Notes: generated by a model not told the origin, from the letters alone. A stretch of 64,000 bases of DNA from Strigamia acuminata (GCA_949358305.1 OX442314.1:20205060-20269059), one strand, 5' to 3'. Numbered from the stretch's first letter, positions 48,843-61,700 are shown. Translations and numbers: made by a program.

Positions 48843-49232
48843 TCATAGGAAGTAGGAAGGAAGTTTGGTCGAATCAAAATTTCGTTTTAATTCCATCATG
48901 TTTGGTGCACGTTTGGTGCACGTATTGCGCACGTATTGTTAAGTTATTTTGACTGGTCATTTTGACCGATTTTGGCCGTTCTAAGTAAATTGTGTTTTTT
49001 TTTATTATTTTTTTAGTAGAATGCAATGTTTGCTGATTTATGATGTAAAACATCACAAATCAGCTAAAGTCAAGAAATTACAACATTGTAAACCCGTTGG
49101 GTTTACAACAGCTGTACCGGTCAAAATAACCGGTCTGGCCGTTCTAAGGTTAAACTAATAAGTAACCGATCAAGCATATACGCCACATTTTTATGTTTTG
49201 GTTCATTCAACTGTGCCATAATCCTCACCATT
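48843..49232. other. Spacer between DEG/ENaC copies A and B with a possible TTAA element
   Basis: The spacer contains tandem TTTGGTGCACG units (48900-48925). A stretch of about 220 bp (48932-49153) runs from TTAAGTTATTTTGACTGGTC to GGCCGTTCTAAGGTTAA, its ends being partly inverted copies, which suggests a decayed TTAA-target (piggyBac-like) element. Confidence 0.4.
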
Positions 49233-49791
49233 TCTTTGTGTCAGATTCAGACTATTTATTGATGGTCTTATTTCATGTTATTTATTTGCTTCGCAGCTGA
49301 AGCTTATACAGCAAATTTACTAACTGCTGATTAGATTAAAACAAAGATGTGTTGTTGCTATTTTTCCAACAGACGAAATTAAGATTTTGAAAATGCTGGT
49401 AGGCTAACAGAACACACTTTCGGAATATAATAAATTTGACTTCTGTGAGGTTGTTAACATTAATATTACAGAGAACAAGGTAAAAAAAACCTGCTAAAAT
49501 TGATTGTTTCGTGTAATTACGAGGTATTTACGAGGCATTATTCGTAGATCATAAACCTATTTTCACACAATTTTAAATTGCACTAATTCAAATACTGTTG
49601 ACATAAAAACGCGCTTAATGAAGATTGAAGACCGAGTTGTTGTAAAACATTAAAAATAAATTTTTATTATGATGAGATACCATGTATAACTACAATTATT
49701 ATTATCGTTTTAATTAATACTATAAACTAAACTCACTAGATAGAGGCGTAGTGGATACCTTAAATTGCTTTATTCCCTGCTCAGACGTGAG

Positions 49792-51830
49792 ATGGAAACC
49801 ATCCGAAGATTGCCCGTGTCCACCGTGAGAATACACCGCACCATTCCCATTCCAACATCCCGTTCTCGTGCTCGTGTCACTAAACTCAAAACTGTACTCA
49901 ACGCGTTTGCCACCTGCATAAGTATAGCTGTATGTTCGTGGCAAGTTGGAACGTGCGCGAAGAAATACTTCAATTGGCCCATCGGTACAACAGTTTCCGT
50001 AGAAACAGTCAATGGGTTTACATTCCCTGCATTGTACTTATGTCCGTACGATACACTGAATAATATGTACCGAGCTTACGAAAATATCTGTAATAATCAT
50101 TCTAAGTGTAGAGATGATAGTCTTGAAAATCAAAGGTATTTGCCATATATGGAAGAATTGAATATAACCGTTCAAGATCTGTGGTCACACAATGCAATCC
50201 AAATGATTCGATCAAATTTTCCGAGTGTGAGTTGTGCGCAAGTATAAATGATTGTTTACTTAATTTTCTTCCATTTTTCAGTGCCAAGGCTCGTTAAATA
50301 AAAGTACTTGCAAAAAGATTATGAATAATATCTATAATCAGAACAACGCGACATTTCTGGATGCATTCTATGCCAAATGCTATGTTTTAAACGTTACTGG
50401 TACGATAAACAAGCTGCTTTTAAAAAGTCTAAAACGACTCGTTTTTGTTGTTTCGTGTTGATACGTGTGACGTCATTCCCAATGGGAATGACGGTAAAAA
50501 CGAGTCGTTTTAGACTTTTTAAAAACATACAATACGGTAAATTGAAACGAGATCTGGCACTTCAGTGCCATAAGTTGGCTGAATTTACGAACCTTGTGCA
50601 CCAAAAGGCATCTGGTAGTTGACAAAAAAATATTAGCCAAATTAATGATTTAACGATTAAATTACACTAGGCGCATTCAGAAAGAAAGACATGTTAACTT
50701 GCAGTTAAACATGTTTTGTTGTTTAAATATTGAGCGCATGCCCACTGCGGCTGAAAACAGACCAAATCGGCCGCCATTTTTGAAGTTAGATCGAGACAAG
50801 CAGTTTAAAGAGTAGTCTAAATGTGTTGTTTTAAATAATGTTTAGTCTAAATTACTTCATGAATGTGCCTAGTATGATGAATTAATTAAATTGTATGCAC
50901 TTCACATTTTTTTAAGATCTCTACTGGAATAGTCGAATTATGTCACTGACTACTTGGATTGTCACTATTTCTAAAAAGCCTACTTCACCTTTAGAACAAT
51001 TAATAATATCGGTAAATTACTGGCAGATTTTAAATAACTCCCTAAATCAAAACTGTGTGCTAAATTTTTTTAAACTTTTATATGACAGGCCACTGCTGTA
51101 GAAAAGGCAGATTCAAACGACGTAAGAATGTTGTTTCCTTTCGGGTTATACTTGGAAAATACAACTACTAGATTAGAAATTGTAGCAATCACAAAGGTAA
51201 ATAAACGCATAACTTTAACTCAGTTTAATTAAATATTAAAAATAAAATCTGTTTTGCATTTTTCCTTTAGTTTAATCGAGTGCAACCTTGTATCACAGAA
51301 GATGAATACAGAAAATGCACTAATGATTGCTATGATCAAGTTATACACGACACATTTGATGAGTTGGAAGCAAAGGGATCAAACAAAACATTTTGTAGGT
51401 AAGTAACCAAACCACCACGGCGCACAATTTATTATCACGATTGCTGAATGGCTTTTAACACACTACGTTCTAAATTGACAGGTATCCGTTTTTAAAATCC
51501 AACAACAAATTTAAAAACTGCCGCAGTCTAAAGGATGTTATTGAGACTGCTAATGAATTATTCACTCAGGACCTTTCTACTTGCAACTGTCCGAAGCGTT
51601 GTACCAAAACTATGTACAGCATAATTGGAGTTCGAGAATACACCCGTTTGACTGGGATCACGTTATGGTTAAAGCATTGTGTTAACCACAAAGATTTAGT
51701 CGATGAATATTACATGTATTCCATGTCCAGTTTATTCACTGATCTGGCCGGAAATATTGGTTTCTGCATTGGAATTTCCGTACTGGGCACGATGCAGTAT
51801 CTAGTCAAATTTATTATTCGATCATTCTAA
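49792..51830 (+). CDS. DEG/ENaC (pickpocket-like) sodium channel subunit, copy B, intact
   Basis: Exons 49792-50226, 50282-50399, 50917-51011, 51089-51196, 51271-51398 and 51482-51830 splice in phase to 410 aa. The architecture is the same as copy A: TM1 near 34-52, FTFPALYLCPYD, NCPKRCTKTMYS, TM2 with GIS. Differences are spread over the extracellular domain (for example FNWPIG for FDWPIG, ARL-type changes near REYTRLTG where A has REYFPTLTG, and a shorter C-terminus ending RSF). All splice sites and both membrane segments are preserved, so it is probably functional. It is the most diverged of the three copies. Confidence 0.92.
50411..50525. mobile_element. Palindromic miniature element, only in copy B intron 2
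   Basis: AGCTGCTTTTAAAAAGTCTA at the left and an inverted TAGACTTTTTAAAAA at the right surround GTGACGTCATTCCCAATGGG. It is a relative of the element at 38932. Copies A and C read straight through the site (GATAAACTAAAAACATAC), proving insertion. Confidence 0.8.
50668..50871. mobile_element. Complete TAGGCGC-family miniature element in copy B intron 2
   Basis: Ends TAGGCGCATTCAGAAAG and CTTCATGAATGTGCCTA, 204 bp, non-coding. It is the full-length version of the truncated copies at 47557-47726 and 57714-57882. Confidence 0.7.
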
Positions 51831-52034
51831 TTCTAAGAAAACACGAAATGCACCTTTCTTTCATTCTTATTCCATCAAAACGCGAACTCTTAATTAATAC
51901 GTCATTTCTTTATTAAACCCAAACAAAAGTGACAATTTATCTTACCCCCTATAACAAGCACAAGTCTCATAAAATATACTCCGTATAACTTAATTACAGG
52001 GATAAATAGATGGAAAAGATAAAAGTACTGGTTC

Positions 52035-52428
52035 TGTTAATGAAATGTCGTCCACAGTGTTTTTTTGGTTTGAACAAAGCTGTGTTGGTGTGAACGGTGT
52101 GAGGAAGATGCAAAGAGTGAGCAATAAACGGATTTATTGCTCTTGCTTGGGCCGGAAAATCGGCCAGTGCACTTGCGTGGCGTGTGCCCCGGCACGCTTT
52201 GACCCTAGCAACGGTGCAAATTTGGCATTAGCCATAGCAACCCCCCAATCCAGGGCTCAAACTGCCAGGGCAGCAGTCACAGCTTCTGGGCCAATTGCCC
52301 AAAAGCACAACAGGTGCACAAGAAAAAACATACTTCTAATAATAATCGTTATACATTATATAAAATATGGAATATAAAATAATCACGAGATCTTCACCCA
52401 AATCGGGTAGCCATTTGGGGTCACAACA
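52035..52428 (-). mobile_element. Solo-like LTR of a minus-strand retrotransposon with adjacent polypurine tract
   Basis: Read on the minus strand, ATTGGGGGGAAA (52440-52429) looks like a polypurine tract and is followed by TGTTGTGACCCCAAATGG. The segment ends in CATTAACA, giving TG...CA limits typical of an LTR. An AATAAA lies inside (CAATAAATCCG). It would be the 3' LTR of the element whose gag-like remains lie at 54770-56485; no matching 5' LTR is in the window. Confidence 0.5.
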
Positions 52429-52445
52429 TTTCCCCCCAATTAACT

Positions 52446-52987
52446 TCTACAATTCTTAGGATCAGTTAATTATAATGAGTCCGTTTTTTCGTATGATTAA
52501 AAAAGAACAGTGCATTTTAATTCAAAAGAGTTATACTGTATAATGATAAATACATGCATTAATAAAAACAATAGTGTGATTATGAATGGTTATAGAAGAC
52601 AATAAAGATTTTTAAGACTCTCAAGAGAGTGTTATCTCCGTGGAAGGCTCACAAAGGAAATTTCGTATTTACATTGAAAGTTCGAGCCGACTCTTCGGCC
52701 TTACTCCGGTGTTTTAGGAGATGGATGGAAGGTCAAGGGACATCATGTCCGTTTCGTCGCTGAGAGGATTCGGACATTCATTCACCTTAATGAATGGTTG
52801 GCCGGTATTCGGCCCTGATGAAAGACCAGGGTTAACATGGATCCATACATGTCTGATCATTCTTGAACAAATATCGTCGCTGAACGCCATTTTGAAAATT
52901 TTACGTGGATCCGTGGGCGGTTGTCTGGCTCGGATGAGCCTTTGATGAAGAATCCATGGTCTTTTTTGGCGAATCTTGCGTTCAAGC
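52446..52987 (-). pseudogene. Unassigned retroelement remnant before the LTR
   Basis: Lies between the inverted-repeat element and the LTR. A 105-codon minus-strand frame at 53031-52714 (…FSDDICSRMIRHVWIHVNP…) crosses the edge of the inverted repeat and shows no recognised domain. It is probably residual element sequence. Confidence 0.3.
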
Positions 52988-54763
52988 CAATACCCCTTTT
53001 GCACAACTATGGCAGCGCCATCTATTGCCAATCTCGCGCTAGGTATTATGGGATTGAAAATAGTTCAAAACATACTATCATTATTGTCTGTAATATGCAA
53101 ATCCAAGTTCTTGCTCTTCCCGTACTTCTGAAGTTTAGAAAAATTAGAAACGATATTACATCTACAGAGCAACATATTGAGCGTATTTCCCATCTCTAAC
53201 AATGCAATGATCGAGCTTACATTAATCGAGTGACACAAAAAAAAGCTAAAAACTTGAGCTTCCGAAATGCGGTCGATTTAACAAGTTCACAAACCAAACC
53301 GTCACTAAATGTGGGACATTTGAATAGTTTAAAATATTCCAAATTAGGTGACACCAATAACGTTTTCATCTGTAATTCCGTTATGGTCCAGTCTGGAGCC
53401 AGGATGATATCCCGTAAGCGAAGCTTTTTTTAAGATAACGCGCTGTGAAGTAGCAGTTTCGGTGTAAATGTTACACGAAAATAGTTGAAATTCTTCCAAC
53501 AAAAGACAGAAAGCGATCAATAAGCGTAATATTGACTAAACTAACCAGTCAACGTCCGACGGACGCGACAGTCGACAGCTGACGGCTGCAACAGGTCGAC
53601 GACTGACGGACACGATAGTCGACAGCTGACGGCCACAACAGGTCGACGTCCGACGTACGCAACAGTCGACAGTCACTCAGTCAGCCGTCGAATGTCACAG
53701 CCGTCGAATGTCACAGCCGTTGAATGTCGCAGCCGTCGACTGTTGACCGTCAGCCGCAACGGTCGACAGCCGACGGCTGATGGTCACGACATTCGACAGG
53801 TGACTGTCGACTGACGACTGTCGACTGACAACTGACAGCTGCCAGCTGCGATTAATTTCGGCTATTTTCGGTTAATCCGTATCGTCAGCTGCCGGCTGAC
53901 AGCTGGCGATTAGTCCATCCCCAATATCTCACAACTAGTCTCTAGAATATATCGGTGTTAAAACTCACATCCCAATAGACACTTGTGATTGTTATTCTGC
54001 GTAAATTAGGGAAAGTGCTGGTCAGAAAAGCGATGTGTTCACTATTATTATTCATGTGCACTGTCGTTTGTTCTAGAGAGAAAGTGCGCAGTTTTGTTTA
54101 GATCGAATTGTTGTTTCAGCATCCTAAACAACTCATTCCAGTGATCATTTTCAAACAGTCTTAACAATGGCGTTGTGACATTAATCTTGATTTATGCATC
54201 AAACTCACCGATCTAGTTGCAAAGAATTAAGGAATTTGAGTATCTACGATACCGCTATCACACGGGCAGCGTGTTTGTTACGAGTGTTAGAAAATGATCA
54301 CTGGAAAGAGTTGTTTAGAATGCTGAAACAAAAATTGGAATATGAATTTTAACACTGATATATTCTCAAAATTGCGTAACGATATAACCCAATGGCTGAC
54401 CAGTCTACGGCTGTGGAATTTTGGTTTAGTAAATATTATGTTTATTGATTGCTCCCGTCCGATGTTGGAAGAAATGAAACTGTCAGAATGTACCATTTAC
54501 ACCGAAACTGTGTGTCACTCGATTAATGTAAGCTCGATCATTGCATTGTTAGAGATGGGAAATACGCTCAATATGTTGCTCTGTAGATGTAATAATATCG
54601 TTTTTAATTTTTCTAAACTTCAGAAATACAGGTAGAGCAAGAACTTGGATTTGCATATTACAGACAATAATGATAGTATGTTTTGTACTATTTTCAATCC
54701 CATAATACCTAGCGCGAGATTGGCAATAGATGGCGCTGCCGTAGTTGTGCAAAAGGGGTATTG
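52988..54763. mobile_element. Long-inverted-repeat element inserted in the retroelement remnant
   Basis: Arms begin CAATACCCCTTTTGCACAAC and match as inverted copies over about 250 bp (52988-53236 against 54763-54510). After a 215-bp insertion in the left arm (53237-53450), similarity resumes from CAGTTTCGGTGTAAATG to about 53560 (right arm to about 54390). The core is a GTCGAC-rich array plus about 450 bp of AT-rich sequence. No transposase frame remains. Long arms recall MULE or fold-back elements; no target duplication is clear. Confidence 0.7.
53545..53915. repeat. GTCGAC/GACGGCTG-rich degenerate array
   Basis: About 370 bp are composed almost only of permuted short motifs (CGTCCGACG, ACAGTCGACAGCTGACGG, CAGCCGTCGAATGT), many of them palindromic SalI/PvuII-like hexamers. 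It is strikingly GC-rich in an AT-rich genome. It forms the core of the inverted-repeat element. Confidence 0.75.
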
Positions 54764-54769
54764 AACACA

Positions 54770-56485
54770 TGATGGCAAAGTTCCACGTTGTGTTTCAACA
54801 TGATTCGGGTATGCGGATGCATCTCGAGTCGAGGGTAGGTTCGACGGAGCCTCAAGTTAATTGGGCTACTAACAGTTGTTGTTTTGGCTTCGTTGATAGC
54901 CAGTAGGTTCTTGACCGGAACACTCAATTTCGGTGGTGATGGCGTAAGTGGGCAGATCGGTGAATATTTTTTACGAGGTGGGGTCGGCGGTTTGAACGCC
55001 GTTTACGATTTAGAAGGAAGACTCTCGCACAGTGGTCGGCGAGAGGGTCGCAAAATCAACGCTCCTCGTGGCCGGTTCCAAGTCTTCGGCCTAGCTCCTG
55101 TGCTCGCATCCGGTGCGCAAACATTGTGCAAACATTGTGGATTCGTGCTGGACTCCACTGGATCCAGGCATTGGGCTCTCCAAATCGACAATTTCTACTG
55201 GCGTAGAGTTGGGTGCCGAGACGGTGCATGACGACACGGCTTCTATTGCTTTTTTCGTTGCGATGGCCGCGGCAGTAGGCGTAAATGTAGATTCCGGCTT
55301 CTTTTTAGCCGAGGGGCAACGCAGTGGCATACCTGCTGGTCGGATAGTGCTTAATTCTTGCCTGTATGAGATCTTGCGTAAGTCCCATTCCCTTCGTAAT
55401 CGAATGGCTGATTCGGCCGGATTTTCCCCCATTACTAATACTTGGCGAATAAGTTCGCTTTGCATCGTCGGTGGATCAAGCTGGATTGATCGCCAACACT
55501 CCAAAAACCTTTCTGCCACGCCCACGGCTGATGTCCGTAGATACGTGGCAGCTGCAAAGGCCGTTCGATCACTGGCAAAGACGCCAGGAAATAGGATTCT
55601 TCGTAGACTGGAAACAAGTTGTCGTTGAAGTTCTGGAAGCCGTGAATCGGCTGGATCCGTGGGTTCCATGCGGTTCAACAGATCAGCAACTCTTCTACAT
55701 TCTTTGAATGCTTCGGAGATCTGTGCCATTTGATACAAGTCCATGTCAGACAGAAGCAGCTCTTGCGTTTTGCGGGGTGCTTCAATAAAACTCTGCCAGG
55801 TGACATCAAAATGTTTGTTAAAGCCTGACTTCGGTGTTTGTGACACCATTCCAAATTTTCTGAATGGAAGCTGCGGTTCAGGCAGGCTTGGGTCAGGGTT
55901 GACGGAGTCAGTTACTGGTCGACACTCGACGGGTATCGGCCTTTCAAATGGCCGGACGATTGAACTTTGGGCGAGTGGAATGGCTTCCCACTCCATGGCT
56001 GGATTTTCGGCCTTCCTCGGCGGCAGTATCGGGTAGGACTTTTCCGCAGTCGAGGTGGTGGTGGAACTACTTTTTTCCAGTGCGGAAATTGAAGTCGGCG
56101 TGTTGATGATTAGTGCATCGCCGGAACTATTGGCCGTTTCTTCGGCCTTGGGTGAACTGAAGCAGGCGTCCCAGTCGGCTTGTTGTTTGTCCAGCCTTTC
56201 CTTCCTTCAAAGCGTGACTTGGAGCTAGCGTTGCTCGATATCCCTGTCTCACTGGTTCCGATCTTCATCAGATTGTGGCGGTGGAGGATTTCGCGCTCTT
56301 CGCTCTCGTTCCAGCATTTCTCGGTTTTGTCGGCCTGCACAGTGTTTAAGGTGACCATTTGGACGGATGCGACTTGGACGTGTTCCTGGCCAGGCGGCAT
56401 ATGGATCAATCCCATTAGGATTGCAGTAAGCGGTGTCCCATCTCGTAACGCGTGAAGTGGCATCCTCTTCTGTGTATCGAGCCAT
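54770..56485 (-). pseudogene. Decayed Gag-like frame of a minus-strand retroelement
   Basis: Starting at an ATG (56485; MARYTEEDATSRVTRWDTAY), one minus-strand frame continues to 55091 but is broken by three stops within about 40 nt (56251-56212). It then runs open for over 300 codons (…DLYQMAQISEAFKECRRVADLL…). After a stop at 55091 the coding-like, GC-rich composition goes on in another frame to about 54770, suggesting a frameshift. There is no CCHC knuckle, protease or RT. Its position upstream of a same-strand LTR and its contrast in base composition suggest a retroelement Gag; the family is not recognised. A 171-codon plus-strand frame at 55113-55628 is its shadow. Confidence 0.5.
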
Positions 56486-57713
56486 CTTTGATCGAGGTTC
56501 TGTAGATCTTTGTGTCAGATTCAGATTATTTATTGATGGTCTTATTTCATGTTATTTATTTGCTTCGCAGCTGAAGCTTAGACAGCAAATTTACTAATTG
56601 CTGATTATATTAAAGCAAAGATGTTTTGTAGCTATTTTTCCAACAGATGAAATTAAGTTTTTGAAGATGTTCGTATAGACTAACAGTATACACTCCTTCT
56701 GAATATAATAAATTATTAATTTGACTTAATCGATAGTTATATAAAAAGCAATTTGACAAAGTACAAAAAACTGCTAAAATTGATTGATTTTAAATTGCAC
56801 TAATGCAAATACTGTTGACATAAAAACGCGCTTAATGAAGATTGAAGACCGAGTTGTTGTAAAACCTTAGCAATAAATTTTTATATGATGAAGTACCAAG
56901 TATAACTACAATTATTATTTCGTTTTCATTAATACTATAAGCTAAACTCACTAAATAGAGGCGTAGTGGATACTATAGATTGCTTTATTCCCTGCTCAGA
57001 CGTGAGATGGAAAACATCCGAAGATTGCCCGTGTCCACCGTGCGAATGCACCACACCATTCCCATTCCAAAATCCCGTTCTCGGGCTAGTGTCACTAAAC
57101 TCAAAACTTTACTCAACGCGTTTGCCACTTGCATAAGTATAGCTGTATGTTCGTGGCAAGTTGGAACGTGCGCGAAGAAATATTTCGATTGGCCCATCGG
57201 TACAACAGTTTCCGTAGACACAGTCAATGGGTTCACATTCCCTGCATTGTACTTATGTCCGTACAATACACTGAATGATATGTACCGAGCTTTCGAAAAT
57301 ATCTGTAATAATCATTCTAAGTGTAGAGATGATAGTCTTCAAAATCAAAGGTATATGCCATATATGGAAGAATTGAATATAACCGTTCAAGATCTGTGGG
57401 CACACAATGCAATCCAAATGATTCGATCAAATTTTCCGAGTGTGAGTTATAGGCAAGTATAAATGATTATTGTTTACTTAATTTTATTTCATTTTTCAGT
57501 GCCAACCCTCGTTAAATAGAAGTACTTGCGAAAAGATTATGAATAATACCTATAACCAGAGCAACGCGACATTTCTGGATACATCTTATGCCAAATGCTA
57601 TGTTTTAAACGTTACCGGTACGATAAATTAAAAACATACAATACGGTAAATTGATACGAGATCTGGCACTTCAGTAAGTTGGCTGAATTTGCAAACCTTG
57701 TGCACCAAAAGGT

Positions 57714-57882
57714 AGTTAAACGTGTTTTGTTGTTTAAATATTGAGCGCATGCCCACTGTGGCTGAAAAAAGACCACATCGGTTGCCATTTTTGAAGTTAG
57801 ATCGAGACAAGCAGTTTAAAAAGTAGTCTAAATGTGTTGTTTAAAATGACGTTTAGTCTAAATTACTTTATGAATATGCCTA
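57714..57882. mobile_element. Left-truncated TAGGCGC-family miniature element in copy C intron 2
   Basis: Same left deletion as in copy A; the right end is ATTACTTTATGAATATGCCTA. Confidence 0.55.
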
Positions 57883-58168
57883 GTATGACGAATTAATTAA
57901 ATTGTATGCACTTAACATTTTTTTTAAGATGTCTACTGGAATAGTCGAATTATGCCACTGATTACTTGGATTGTCACTATATCTAAAAAGCCTACTTCTC
58001 CTTTAGAAGAATTAATACTATCGGTAAATTACTGGCAGATTTTAAATAACTCACTAAACCAAAACTGTATGCTAATTTTTTTTTTTTAATTTTATATGAC
58101 AGGCCACTGCTGTGGAAAGTGCAGATTCAAACGACACAAAGATGTTGTTTCCTTTCGGGTTTTACGCG

Positions 58169-58375
58169 GTGTTATGTTCAGAATAATTGTTTTGGTACAA
58201 ATGGATTGTATTTCACGTTGGAATTGTTGGAGTGGTTGTCGTTGGCAACCACTCATAAATAAATTACTTGTCATGTCAAGCTTGAATTGATTGCACGTCT
58301 GTTTTTATTCCGCCTATTCAAGTAGAATAGGCCTGTAGTTGTTAGTGTGGATTTCAGAGCATGGAAAACACTAAA
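58169..58375 (+). repeat. 5' LTR
   Basis: Starts GTGTTATGTTCAGAATAATT and ends AACACTAAA. The outermost bases are loosely inverted (GTGTT/AACAC). The 3' LTR copy at 63431-63637 has the same sequence. Confidence 0.9.
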
Positions 58376-58376
58376 T

Positions 58377-58392
58377 TGGCGCAGTGAACTCG
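58377..58392 (+). promoter_or_regulatory. Primer-binding site of the retrotransposon
   Basis: TGGCGCAGTGAACTCG begins with the TGG complementary to a tRNA CCA end, one base after the 5' LTR. The tRNA species is not identified. Confidence 0.7.
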
Positions 58393-58743
58393 ATGTTTAT
58401 GCCTGTGTGTGGAAAGAAAAATGGATTTGAACTAGAATTGTGTGAAGCGAAAGCGAAGGTGAACTTTGCGAGATTTTCGTTCTGGAACGTGAGTTTTGAA
58501 CGTTCGGTTTGTGCCGATAAAGTTTTGAATTCGATTTGCCCAGCTGAGACAGCCAGGCCTGTTACATCGAATCAGCGCCGTGTGATACGACGCCCGTTAA
58601 GCCTTTTGGAAGATTTGCGAAGCGCGCTTTTCAAGTTTGCGCATTTGCATTTTGTTGTTTTAACCCTTTTTGTCTTTTTCTTCCTTCTCTTTTCGTCTCG
58701 TGTTTGCTGTGAGATTCGCCTGTCTTCTTGGACGAATCAAGTC

Positions 58744-61700
58744 ATGGCTGCCCAGAGGATGGTGTTGGGTCATCCCGGCCCTTTTGACGGAAAGATGGCG
58801 GCCGATTGGGACCGATATCTCGAACGAGTGGACGAGTTCTGCTTGTTGAACGACATTCCCGACGCGAAAGTTAAGTCGTTGCTGCTATCACTCATCGGCC
58901 CTAAAGCGTATCAAGAGCTCCAAAAGGCCGTCCATCCTGAGAAGCTGCCGGCCAAGAATTACCAGGAGATCGTCGACCTGATGCGCCTGCATCTCGAGCC
59001 GGTGGCTCAACCCCACGTGTGCCGCCAGCGCTTGGGTTTGCGGACTCGGAAGCCGGAAGAGACGGTCGAAGAATACCTCACGGTACTCAAGGGGTTGGCG
59101 CAGCCGTGTGGGTTTGCAACGGTCGGCGAGACCGATAGCGGTGTTTTGGACGCATTTTTGCGAGGGATTAACAATAGTGGCATGCGAAAATATATTATGT
59201 TAAGTGAAAACTTAACTTTGAAGTCGGCAGTGAAGCTTGCGACGTCGTACGAGGCTGCCATGGCTACGCCATCGAGCGTGGGCGGCGCGGAGGTGACGGC
59301 GGACGTCCCCTCTCACTTGACCGACACTGAAGTTCATCAAGTGAGGCAATTCCGTCCTGCGAGGCGTCGTGGCGGACCGAATGGTGGCGCTCCTGTGCAG
59401 CGGTTTGATGCTGGTTTTGGTGGCGCTCGTCCCCGTGTCGCGCCTTTTGATCGTGGGCAGCGCAGAGGAGGAGGAAGAGGCGGTGCACGACCGCCTGTCA
59501 ATATTGCGTGTTGGCATTGCGGGGGCCCGCATTTTAGGCATCAGTGCCCCGACTGGATCCAGGGAGCCGGCGCTGGGCGCGAAGATACTCGAGATGAGAG
59601 CGCCGCTGGCCCCAAGCCGGAATTTCGACAGAAGACGGTCCCCGTCAATGCCGTGGCGCGTTTTGATTACGACGATGATGGCCTCCCTCCGGACGAGTGG
59701 GGCATTTACACAGTGGAAGATGCCAGCAAGAGATTTCCACCTTTCTTGTTTCAATTGGAAGTTTGCACCAGGGCGTGGTTATTTCAAGTGGACTCCGGTG
59801 CGGAGAGGTCAGTTGTGACCTGGAGCCAGTTCGCCTCGCTCGCGGACTCAGGTGCGTGTTACCCTGCTTTGCGTAGGTCAGAGGTTGTGTTGAGAGCGTA
59901 CACGGGTGTACCAATTATGGTTTTTGGAGAGGTGAGTTTGCCGGTCAGTCACCGGGGCAAAATTTTAGATTTGATTTTTTTGGTGGTAGAAGGTTCTGGG
60001 CCGAATCTCCTTGGTAGGGACCTGATTGCGCAGTTGCAGATTGAGGTTGCGCAGGGTGCGATTGACCAGGGGGGGGAGGTACCCGTGCATGTGCCGGTCC
60101 ATGCATCAGCCAACACGAGCATGCAGGAGCAGCTCAATGAGTTGTTAGCTAAGCATGAGGATGTTTTTAAGATAGGACTTGGAGCATTTAATGGCCCTCC
60201 TATCGAGTTGCAAATGAGGGAGGACATTTCCCCTCGTTTCTTTCGACCCAGACCAGTGCCCATTCCGCTCAGGCCCCAGGTGGAGGCCGAGATTGATCGG
60301 TTGGTCACCGAGGGCATTTTTGCCCCAATTACTTTCTCGGAGTGGGCCACTCCCCTCGTGGTAGTTCGTAAGAAGGATGGCGGCGTACGTCTCTGCGGAG
60401 ACTATCGCTCGACAATCAACGCCGCCATCCAGCCAGATCCTTATCCATTGCCGGCGATAGCCGACATTTTCGCACAGGTGGGAGAGGCGAAGTATTTCTC
60501 AAAACTTGACTACAGGCACGCCTACCTGCAGTTGCGCTTGACCGCCCGATCCGCGCGGATCGCGGCGGTCAATACCATCAGGGGGTTGATGGCTGTTAAT
60601 CGACTCCCTTTCGGGACGATATCGAGCTCGGGCATCTTTCAGAGATGCGCCGAGGGGGTAGTGGCCGGAATTAGGCGCATTTTTGTATACCAGGACGACA
60701 TTCTGGTCGCCACCATCACCATTGAGGAGCACTTGACCATTTTAGGTTTGGTTTTGGCCAGACTGGCCGAGAACGGGTTGCGGCTCTGCCGCACCAAGTG
60801 CGTTTTTTGCGTGGAAAGTTTGGAGTTTTTGGGCTTCCGACTGTCCGGCGGTGGTGTGGCACCTTTGCCCGAGCGGGTCAGGGCAATTACTCAAATACCA
60901 CCCCCCTTGGACGTCACGCAGGTGAAGTCCTTTTTAGGTCTCATAAATTTCTATGGCCAGTTTGTGGCTGGCTTGTCAACCATTGCAGCACCATTATATA
61001 TGCTATTGGTCAAGGGGCAGCCGTGGTCGTGGTTGGATGCGCAAAAGTCTGCTTTTGAAAAGATCAAGAAGGCCCTTGTGTCTGCCCCAGTGCTCAGGTT
61101 TTACGATTTGGGCCGGCCCGCGGTGGTCGTCGCTGACGCGTCCCCGGTGGGCGTGGGGGCGGTTTTGGCCCAAACGGGTGACGATGGGAAGGAATGGCCG
61201 GTTGTGTTTGCTTCACGCTCCTTGTCATCTGCAGAGCGTAATTACGCGCAGATAGACAAGGAGGCGTTGGCCATCATGTTTGCCGTGAGACGATTCCACC
61301 AGTACATCTGTGGTCGTCGTTTCACGGTTTTCACTGACCATCGTCCCCTCTTGGGCATCTTGGGCAGGGACCGCCCCATATCCAACATCATCTCCCCGCG
61401 CATGTTAAGATGGTCCCTTGCGCTTGCGTGTTATGACTACCAGCTTATTTTCAGGAAGGGAACTGATGTTTCCAACGCCGACGCTCTTAGTCGTGCCCCC
61501 GTGGACGAGCCCTCGTCTGAGAGAAGTGTAGTGCACACGTTCTTGACCGAGCTATCCGCTCAAAGTTTGATTGGTAGGGCTGAGCTTGTTGCGGCCACGA
61601 GGGCGGACCCCATTTTGGTGGAGGTGACACGTATGGTGAGCGGAGGTGTCTGGGAAGATGACCACGCGGCGGCCCAGTTTAAACCGTTCAAAGAGAGATT

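Larger units (their letters stand above)
49233..51991 (+). repeat. DEG/ENaC duplication unit, copy B
   Basis: Same limits as copy A, with an extra complete miniature element and a palindromic element inserted in intron 2. Confidence 0.85.

Noticed and set aside
55113-55628. 171-codon plus-strand frame
   Set aside because: Antisense shadow of the GC-rich gag-like frame on the minus strand.
59212-59754. Several long frames antisense or out of frame inside the gypsy element
   Set aside because: Shadows created by the GC-rich Gag-Pol coding sequence.
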